From positions 23,926,564 through 23,990,563 of the forward strand of contig NC_135558.1 of NCBI RefSeq assembly GCF_964340395.1: DNA of 64,000 bases, in the 5' to 3' direction. Under the pieces are notes generated by a model, which worked only from the letters and a program-made list of their open reading frames with translations, was not told the origin of the DNA and ran no database searches. Positions 62,401 through 64,000 of this stretch are shown one piece after another (within the stretch, counting starts at the first letter, position 1; each line of letters starts with the position of its first letter). The translations under genes and the position numbers were made by a program. The stretch comes from Glandiceps talaboti. Its lineage: Eukaryota; Hemichordata; Enteropneusta; Spengelidae.

Positions 62401-63456
62401 ATGGATAGTACTATCATGTACAGTTCATTTGATATGGACAGTACTATCATGTACAGTTCATTTGATATGGACAGTACTATCATGTACAGTTCATTTGATA
62501 TGGACAGTACTATCATGTAAAGTTCATTTGATATGGACAGTACTATCTTGTAGTGTTCATTTGATATGGATAGTACTATTTTGTAGTGTTCATTTGATAT
62601 GGATAGTACTATCTTGTAGTGTTCATTTGATATGGATAGTACTATCATGTAAAGTTCATTTGATATGGACAGTACTATCATGTACAGTTCATTTGATACG
62701 GACAGTACTATCATGTACAGTTTATTTGATATGGACAGTACAATCATGTACAGTTCATTTGATATGGAGAGTACTATCATGTAGTGTTCATTTGATATGG
62801 ACAGTACAATCATGTAAAGTTCATTTGATATTGTTCGTTTTCAACAACATAATATTTAGGAATTCTTAGTTATTTCACAAACATGTTGCTGACTGCTCTT
62901 TTTACTGTCATGTAATATCCATCAATGCAAACAATCACAATTCTCATTTTTTTCTCAATTGTTGGACACCCTTACATGACACTTACCCATGTGTTGCTAA
63001 AACTGGTGAGTTCTGCATCTGATAATCTTTTTCCCATTCATCATTAGGATCATAGAACAAATCATCAGAGCTACTGTTTGGACCATCACATTGCTGTTGA
63101 ACAAGAAGATACCTTTAGTTTAGTTTAGTTTAGTTTAGTGTTTAATTACAAGAAATAGGAAAGAATAACAGAAGTAGGGAAAATGTGGAGGCAAACTAAC
63201 TAATACTGAATAAACTCAGTTTCAGTATCTCTTATTGTACTGGACAGATATGATTTGACCTTAAAGTGTACATGCAAAGGTTGATGATTTTTTTCGTAAT
63301 TATGTTTATTTTGCCATAAAAATAAATGAAATTGCATTCATACCTCTAAATATTGCGCGCATTGCCCCTTAATCCCCTGTGCTTCGACTAACTTCGGCAC
63401 CTCAACCAGCTCACGAAAGGTGTCGAGGTCCCACGTGTTACAAAAGCCTTCTAAGC
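24233..63456 (-). CDS. KIF14: KIF14-like kinesin, C-terminal part (7 firm exons plus 1 probable)
   Basis: Minus-strand exons 63093-62987, 49940-49831, 48520-48090, 46298-46143, 37224-37084, 32527-32284 and 24630-24233 have canonical AG/GT borders and compatible phases. They give 528 residues ending in TGA. Landmarks resemble the human KIF14 C-terminus as I recall it: FYDPNDEWEKD (human LYDPEEEWEHD), MCRSFLITSLD (ICKELIGSSLD), LLQ-GCENEIDSM (FLQGCCLDISSM), FVDGIDVFIDRTL (GVGLGMKILLDSGL), PDIRKLKRCSD (PEFLKLKHCLE). This region follows the motor and FHA domains and forms helical bundles. The motor and FHA domains are not in the window and should lie past 64 kb. KIF14 is a mitotic and cytokinetic motor acting at the central spindle and midbody (family knowledge). 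Introns reach 13 kb and are filled with satellites and transposons. Confidence 0.85.
24856..25279. repeat. long inverted repeat, arms about 163 bp, in last KIF14 intron
   Basis: The left arm 24856-25018 and right arm 25115-25279 are reverse complements with about 90 percent identity by eye (TTGAAATTGGCCACATTTG, TTTACGTTCTTTCCTTAC, ACAAGGTGCCATGTAATAAA in complement). The spacer is about 96 bp. It is either a foldback element or two inverted copies of a dispersed repeat. Confidence 0.85.
25345..25855. repeat. 26-28-bp irregular minisatellite, block 1
   Basis: Units of GATGCATACCTGTATGTCTG with a variable linker (ATGTCAGT, TCAGT, TGTCAGT). Same family as 30203-31985. Confidence 0.93.
25925..26165. 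repeat. 63-bp tandem repeat, about 3.5 copies
   Basis: Diverged copies of a unit with TAGCTCCTGGCTGGGGAC and TCTAATATCGTATTGTAAG. Too few copies for a satellite. Confidence 0.85.
26612..28875. repeat. 54-bp minisatellite (about 42 copies)
   Basis: Tandem 54-bp unit TAGCAATTAGTTTTATAAGT, AGTCATGAGTTAAAAATGGT, GATATCATAGAGTG. Variation is nearly limited to CATGAG/CACGAG and GATATC/GGTATC. It lies in the last KIF14 intron, between the two blocks of the 26-28-bp family. Confidence 0.97.
28876..30202. other. unique intronic spacer
   Basis: Intronic. Contains a foldback at 29479-29619 and a GT/G-rich microsatellite near 29778-29830. No exon recognised. Confidence 0.5.
29479..29619. mobile_element. 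foldback MITE-like palindrome, about 141 bp
   Basis: The left arm GCGATAAACCACCCCCTGGG...TTTTGACCAGTGAA is complementary, with a few mismatches, to TTCACTGGTCAAAAC...CCCAGGGGTGGTTTATTGC. Arms are about 62 bp around a short loop with CGCTATCGCTCG. No coding capacity. Confidence 0.75.
30203..31985. repeat. 26-28-bp irregular minisatellite, block 2
   Basis: Same family as block 1: GTGATGCATACCTGTATGTC with alternating linkers, plus variants GAATACCAATATGTCTGTG and CTGCATGTCTTATGTCAG. Local sub-blocks of several units recur, which indicates multi-unit duplication. Confidence 0.95.
32284..32527 (-). CDS. KIF14: KIF14-like exon F
   Basis: Acceptor CTCTTTACCCTCTAG, donor CCTAAAG|GTATGT, 244 nt, phase 0 in and phase 1 out. 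Encodes 81 residues beginning FCNSILTKLHMVVVMVRVVL and ending LFNACLCIPK. Conservation with human is weaker here, but phase and splice sites fit the flanking exons. Confidence 0.78.
32528..34484. other. KIF14 intron, mostly unique
   Basis: No exon supported. A short segment near 32937-32965 (CCAGATTTAAACTGAATGCC) matches segments at about 36808 and 41200 and is a LINE-derived fragment. The frame 34054-34476 (plus) has no motif. Confidence 0.5.
34485..35396 (+). mobile_element. family-1 hairpin-ended dispersed element (copy b)
   Basis: Same structure as the copy at 22.8 kb: 5' palindrome GTCATT-GAG-AATGAC (34493-34507), AGTCCCCGC, fewer 152-bp subunits, GGAC microsatellite near 35306-35345, and a 3' hairpin around CCGGAC-TTC-GTCCG, ending GGGGACTAA at 35396. 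The outer 3' stem has a mismatch (AGTTCCCG), so this copy looks older. Confidence 0.8.
35397..36807. other. KIF14 intron with a third hairpin-ended family
   Basis: 35790-36099 contains two related blocks (ACACCA-GATATCAAAG and ACACCAAATATCGAAG followed by AGATGATGAAAATAT). It ends in a hairpin at 36062-36099: AGCT, GCT, TCAGC, loop TTTC, then GCTGA, AGC, AGCT, closing in CTAA. The rest is unique, with a short direct duplication of ACGTTATCGTTAATCAGTTC near 36330-36380. Confidence 0.5.
36808..36990 (-). mobile_element. short LINE-derived fragment
   Basis: Similar to 41197-41355 (TTTAAACTGAATGCCTTCC, TGCAAGAAATTTAGCTCTA, GTTGTCAAAAA, GCTTGCCATCCT), which lies just upstream of a reverse transcriptase region. 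It is thus a second partial copy of the same LINE family. Confidence 0.5.
37084..37224 (-). CDS. KIF14: KIF14-like exon E
   Basis: Acceptor CTTATATATTGCAG, donor GATGAT|GTAAGT, 141 nt, phase 0 both sides. Encodes ICTSIKQSFVDGIDVFIDRT followed by a helix ending ENRITRDD, matching the amphipathic helix after exon D in KIF14. Confidence 0.84.
37408..37827 (-). mobile_element. LINE reverse transcriptase, C-terminal fragment (piece 3)
   Basis: Degenerate CR1/L2-like RT C-terminus on the minus strand: IDSCNSLLHSIPHYSINCIQ, HVQNFAARIIT, PPLQELHWLSVCQCIIYKIL, PYLSELVSLYVPG. It continues the fragment ending at about 39106 after removal of the intervening element. Frameshifts and lost motifs show it is dead. 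Confidence 0.82.
37828..39105 (+). mobile_element. mosaic hairpin-ended element (copy c) nested in the LINE
   Basis: The 5' palindrome GTCATC-GGA-GATGAC (37836-37850) is of family-1 type. A family-2-like 5' motif follows at about 37913 (CAATG-G-CATTG, TAGGACAACTG). The body has repeated GGCTGTTGCTATGGGTGTGG blocks and CAATCTGCCCAGTAGTTTTG. The 3' end is family-1 type (GCATGGACGGAACCCAATC, AGCCCCTGTC...GGCAGGGGCT, CTAA at 39102-39105). The direct repeat AACAAGCA occurs at 37828-37835 and 39104-39111. Confidence 0.75.
39106..39900 (-). mobile_element. LINE reverse transcriptase, central fragment (piece 2)
   Basis: Minus-strand RT core of CR1/L2 type: KVLECIVAIRLKAHIASNSL, then STAFDRVNHKLLLTHLHDRL, GNALWWFESYL, GVPQGSVLGPILFNVYTSPL, and HADDSNLYLL in place of the YADD catalytic motif. 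Frameshifts and stops interrupt both ends, and YADD is mutated to HADD, so it is inactive. Confidence 0.87.
39901..41088 (+). mobile_element. family-2 hairpin-ended element (copy e) nested in the LINE
   Basis: The 5' end has palindrome CCGCCA-A-TGGCGG (39909-39921) followed by TAGCACAACTG (39924-39934). The body has GGCTGTTGCTATGGGTGTAG blocks and several CCAAATTTCAGCCCAATCTT / CCAGTGGTTTTTGAGTTAA units. Then come (AC)n at about 40975-41026 and a 3' hairpin with outer stem TAGCAC/GTGCTA and inner stem ACTGAAC/GTTCAGT, closing in CTAA (41081-41084). TAAAAAT stands at both borders (39901-39907, 41082-41088). Removing the insert with one copy restores LINE codons reading NLPFLSKVLE. Confidence 0.82.
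41089..41360 (-). mobile_element. LINE reverse transcriptase, N-terminal fragment (piece 1)
   Basis: The minus strand encodes a degenerate VPSSFKQAVVIPLLKKTL and, after a frameshift, NILKNYRPVSNLPF. These are the conserved entry motifs of CR1/L2-type RT. It joins piece 2 across the nested element. Confidence 0.8.
41361..41905. other. KIF14 intron, nothing recognised
   Basis: Unique sequence without coding, RNA or repeat signal that I can support. Confidence 0.4.
41906..42161 (+). mobile_element. hairpin-rich repeat starting with TTAA (copy 1)
   Basis: Begins TTAACTCTTTCACCACC and contains TTCCCGC-TATT-GCGGGAA, a mutated second copy of that hairpin, GCCGTTA-TGCCATT-TAACGGC (42005-42025) and GGCAGC...GCTGCC. 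A second copy lies at 51581-51832 with about 90 percent identity. TTAA plus a CYCTTT-like start resembles a piggyBac-type terminus, but no second end or transposase was found. Confidence 0.55.
42162..42657. other. KIF14 intron; possible internal part of the TTAA element
   Basis: Includes two similar segments (TGTGCGTTTTTCGCTCACAA...ATTTCAACATGG near 42165 and TGTGCGTTTTTCAATGTAAA...ATTTCAACATCG near 42608). No coding exon recognised. Confidence 0.4.
42658..46062. repeat. 48/50-bp minisatellite (about 69 copies)
   Basis: Unit TCATGGAACTAACTCTTATG, CTTCATGCATAGTTAGAGTA, CGTGTTCTTG. A two-base difference (GAGTACGTGTTC or GAGTGTGTTC) gives 50- and 48-bp units interspersed through the array. The G-form unit can fold (CTAAC, TATGC, loop, GCATA, GTTAG). 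The array ends 80 bp from KIF14 exon D. Confidence 0.97.
46143..46298 (-). CDS. KIF14: KIF14-like exon D
   Basis: Acceptor TTGTTTTTTCCAG, donor GAACAG|GTAAGC, 156 nt in phase 0. Encodes 52 residues starting GCENEIDSMISESCKQLV and ending SASTLEQ. With exon C it reconstitutes LLQGCENEIDSM, very close to human KIF14 FLQGCCLDISSM (recalled). The intronic 48/50-bp array begins only 80 nt past its donor. Confidence 0.87.
46385..46442. repeat. (AC)n microsatellite
   Basis: About 58 bp of uninterrupted CA dinucleotides in the KIF14 intron between exons C and D. Confidence 0.98.
46516..47270 (+). mobile_element. family-2 element, 5' part (copy f)
   Basis: Starts with TAAAAATAGCACAAATTGCG, then TTGTAGCACAACTG, then GGCTGTTGCTATGAGCATGG blocks and AATCTGCTCAGTAGTTTTGG units. 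The microsatellite and 3' hairpin seen in other copies are missing, so it is truncated or degraded. Confidence 0.7.
47271..48089. other. KIF14 intron spacer
   Basis: Unique AT-rich DNA with a poly-G run at about 47301-47316. No exon supported. Confidence 0.45.
48090..48520 (-). CDS. KIF14: KIF14-like exon C
   Basis: Acceptor CACATTGTGCAG, donor TTACAG|GTAAGA, 431 nt, phase 1 in and phase 0 out. Encodes 144 residues: ISRLDSRSS, then helical segments MCRSFLITSLDRYN, LYNMHRLKSAVQVI and LTQQMTETSKKIAGNVVKLL. The order and spacing follow the helical bundle region of KIF14. Confidence 0.87.
48676..48883. mobile_element. 208-bp MITE with 34-bp terminal inverted repeats
   Basis: The left end CAGATTAGTTAGAGGGGAAT... 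(48676-48709) matches the reverse complement of 48850-48883 at 32 of 34 positions. A second inner inverted repeat (GAAGTCAATGGGGT against ACCCCATTGACTTC) gives an almost fully palindromic element. No coding capacity. Confidence 0.82.
48884..49830. other. KIF14 intron between exons B and C, remainder
   Basis: Mostly unique. A 43-codon plus-strand frame (49064-49195) has no recognised relatives and is not called a gene. Confidence 0.4.
49831..49940 (-). CDS. KIF14: KIF14-like exon B
   Basis: Acceptor TTTCTTGCTCTTTTCAG, donor AAATCAG|GTAAAG, 110 nt, phase 2 in and phase 1 out. Encodes a Ser/Thr/Pro-rich low-complexity linker (GFKGFKTPGSSRLSFSRPSS, ending TPKKSG). The antisense plus-strand frame at 49800-49982 is a shadow. 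It is separated from exon A by a 13-kb intron containing the 33-bp satellite. Confidence 0.78.
50059..50222. repeat. 33-bp tandem repeat, four to five copies
   Basis: Unit AATCAGGGTACAAGGTAATT plus CTATCAGTAACAA. The last copy is separated by a short insertion. Confidence 0.9.
50276..50550. repeat. (ATGT)n compound microsatellite
   Basis: Tetranucleotide repeat with ATAT interruptions, passing into GTGT and CTGT runs. The open frames on both strands are artefacts. Confidence 0.97.
50551..51580. other. KIF14 intron; family-2 5' remnant at its start
   Basis: AGTGCCAATGGCATAGCACAGC at about 50645-50667 (TGCCA-A-TGGCA palindrome plus TAGCACA) matches the 5' end of family-2 elements, directly after a microsatellite. 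The remainder is unique with no exon seen. Confidence 0.45.
51581..51832 (+). mobile_element. hairpin-rich repeat starting with TTAA (copy 2)
   Basis: Begins TTAATCCTTTCACCACC and is collinear with 41906-42161. Both TTCCCGC-TATT-GCGGGAA hairpins are intact here. The next hairpin is GCCATTA-TGCCGTT-TAATGGC (51680-51700), differing from copy 1 by paired changes that keep the stem. Confidence 0.55.
52220..53155 (-). pseudogene. 263-residue ORF plus 47-codon upstream frame separated by one in-frame TGA
   Basis: 53011-52220 encodes 263 residues with Lys/Arg-rich and acidic stretches and a central segment VTVCFYFTTGVIFIQGKCIN followed by W. I associate an F(Y).TTG...VQG...W pattern with proteins of invertebrate mobile elements (memory, no search done). 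In the same frame, directly upstream, lies MADGKNKRNSRTVKNTQQPN continuing to an ATA codon, then TGA, then the ATG at 53011. The ATG at 53155 has a good context (CAACATGG). The likely original product was about 310 residues, broken by TGA or read through. It lies inside a KIF14 intron, same strand, with no RT or transposase beside it. Confidence 0.55.
53521..53650 (+). mobile_element. family-2 element, 3' remnant
   Basis: AATTTCAGTCAAATCAGCAC, then GGTTCAGTTGTGCTAAC, matches the tail of family-2 elements, with CTAA at the end. The 5' part of the hairpin is degraded. Confidence 0.5.
53745..62830. repeat. 9.1-kb satellite of 33-bp units (about 275 copies) with higher-order duplications
   Basis: Unit TTTGATATGGACAGTACTAT plus CATGTACAGTTCA. 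Frequent variants: CTTGTA, ATGTAGTGTTCA, ATGTAAAGTTCA, GACACTACT, ACACTTGATTT, GGCATGGACAG, GACAGTTCTAATATG. Blocks are copied at higher order: 57897-58325 recurs at 60095-60523 and 58350-60074 at 60548-62272 (offset 2198 bp), and 55790-56014 recurs in part at 57209-57400 (offset 1419 bp). As the unit is 11 codons without stops in several frames, frames of up to 1302 codons are open on both strands. These are not genes. The array lies in the KIF14 intron between exons A and B. Confidence 0.98.
62987..63093 (-). CDS. KIF14: KIF14-like exon A
   Basis: Acceptor TTCTTGTTCAACAG, donor ATGG|GTAAGT, 107 nt, phase 0 in and phase 2 out. Encodes SSSDDLFYDPNDEWEKDYQ and a short Ser/Pro-rich continuation. 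The YDP..EWE signature is the main anchor to KIF14. Confidence 0.85.
63112..63139. repeat. (TTTAG)n microsatellite
   Basis: Five tandem TTTAG/AGTTT units, just upstream (minus sense) of the acceptor of KIF14 exon A. Confidence 0.9.
63344..63456 (-). CDS. KIF14: probable additional KIF14-like exon
   Basis: The minus strand is open with coding-like composition (NTWDLDTFRELVEVPKLV, then IKGQCAQYLE) and ends at a good donor, TTAGAG|GTATGA. It ends in phase 0, exactly what the next exon at 63093 needs. The 5' border is unclear: AAAG at 63457 or TTAG at 63451 are weak acceptors without a strong pyrimidine tract. I could not align it confidently to KIF14, so it may be miscalled. Confidence 0.5.
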
Positions 63457-64000
63457 CTTTGTGTAATGTTTACTTATGAATTACTAATTATGCTTGCCAT
63501 ATAGTATTATCTGTAACTGTACATATTGTGGTGTACCAGTTTATAGTCTTCCGACAACAATGGTTCCTTGGTGTTTTATCGGCAGCAACCGCAGTGAAAC
63601 GATCACCCTACACACATTTCCGAGTGATATAACTGACGCCATACAGTGAAAGCCGGTAAATGTTACCGGGGACGGGGTTCTCCACGCCACCGTTGTAGCC
63701 ATGATCAAAGCGAAAAAAGGAAGACAAATAAAACAATTTGAAATGATGTTTTCAAGAAAGTTAGCTTCATAAAATATTTTCACTAAGATAGCATTTGGTT
63801 TTAAACAATGCGTAGTCAGATTGTATGTTTTGATTTCCATGTTGCTGGGAGTCGATTTTTTTCATTGTGATACATCACATCGTCGGAATCATATCAAAGT
63901 AAAAAGATGTAACGCTCATTATAATGTTGCTATTTTTGTTTCCATTGTTTTTGTCTACCTGAACAATTACTGTGTCATGCCAATCACATGTCAAAAGTGG
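63457..64000. other. right edge, nothing firmly recognised
   Basis: Presumably KIF14 intron. The 99-codon minus-strand frame at 63840-63541 has no motif and no supporting splice context. Further kinesin exons are expected beyond the window. Confidence 0.4.

Noticed and set aside
63541-63840. 99-codon minus-strand frame at the right edge
   Set aside because: No similarity to kinesin, no splice sites in the right phase and mixed hydrophobic composition.

Overview
This window looks like nuclear DNA of an animal, most likely a marine invertebrate. It has spliced genes with GT/AG introns, a kinesin whose C-terminal sequence matches vertebrate KIF14, CR1/L2-like LINE fragments, a tRNA-derived SINE, MITE-like foldbacks and an exceptional load of minisatellite arrays. 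The species cannot be fixed from the sequence. Most long open reading frames here are artefacts of tandem repeats whose period is a multiple of three.

Two genes can be reconstructed by joining exons across introns, both on the minus strand. (1) A complete two-exon gene (9533-9265 joined to 7155-6885, 179 residues) encodes a HAD-superfamily hydrolase with all four HAD motifs. (2) The 3' part of a KIF14-like kinesin runs from about 63.4 kb down to its stop codon at 24233. Seven well-supported exons and one probable extra 5' exon join in a single reading frame with canonical splice sites. The motor and FHA domains must lie beyond the right edge. Its introns hold most of the window's repeats.

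Layout: 1-6.4 kb holds five minisatellites, three of them abutting (2.2-6.36 kb). 6.7-9.6 kb is the HAD gene. 9.6-16.6 kb is intergenic, with AT, ATGT, GT and poly-C tracts and degraded dispersed repeats. 16.6-19.86 kb is a very homogeneous 35-bp array ending at a palindromic MITE flanked by TTAA. 20.6-24 kb has a SINE, an element with inverted ends carrying an unrecognised 187-codon frame, and a hairpin-ended repeat element. 24.2-63.5 kb is the kinesin gene. Its introns contain a 54-bp array, two blocks of a 26-28-bp array, a LINE broken by two nested insertions, a 48/50-bp array of 3.4 kb, two copies of a hairpin-rich repeat that starts with TTAA, an isolated ORF with an in-frame TGA, and a 9.1-kb 33-bp satellite with higher-order duplications.

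The most unusual non-genic signal is a set of dispersed elements of at least three sequence families with one shared architecture. Where the 5' end is visible it carries a short palindrome followed by a motif. The motif's complement forms the outer stem of a hairpin at the 3' end. That hairpin often follows a microsatellite and the element closes with CTAA. This resembles Helitron/Helentron-derived non-autonomous elements, but that assignment is inference.
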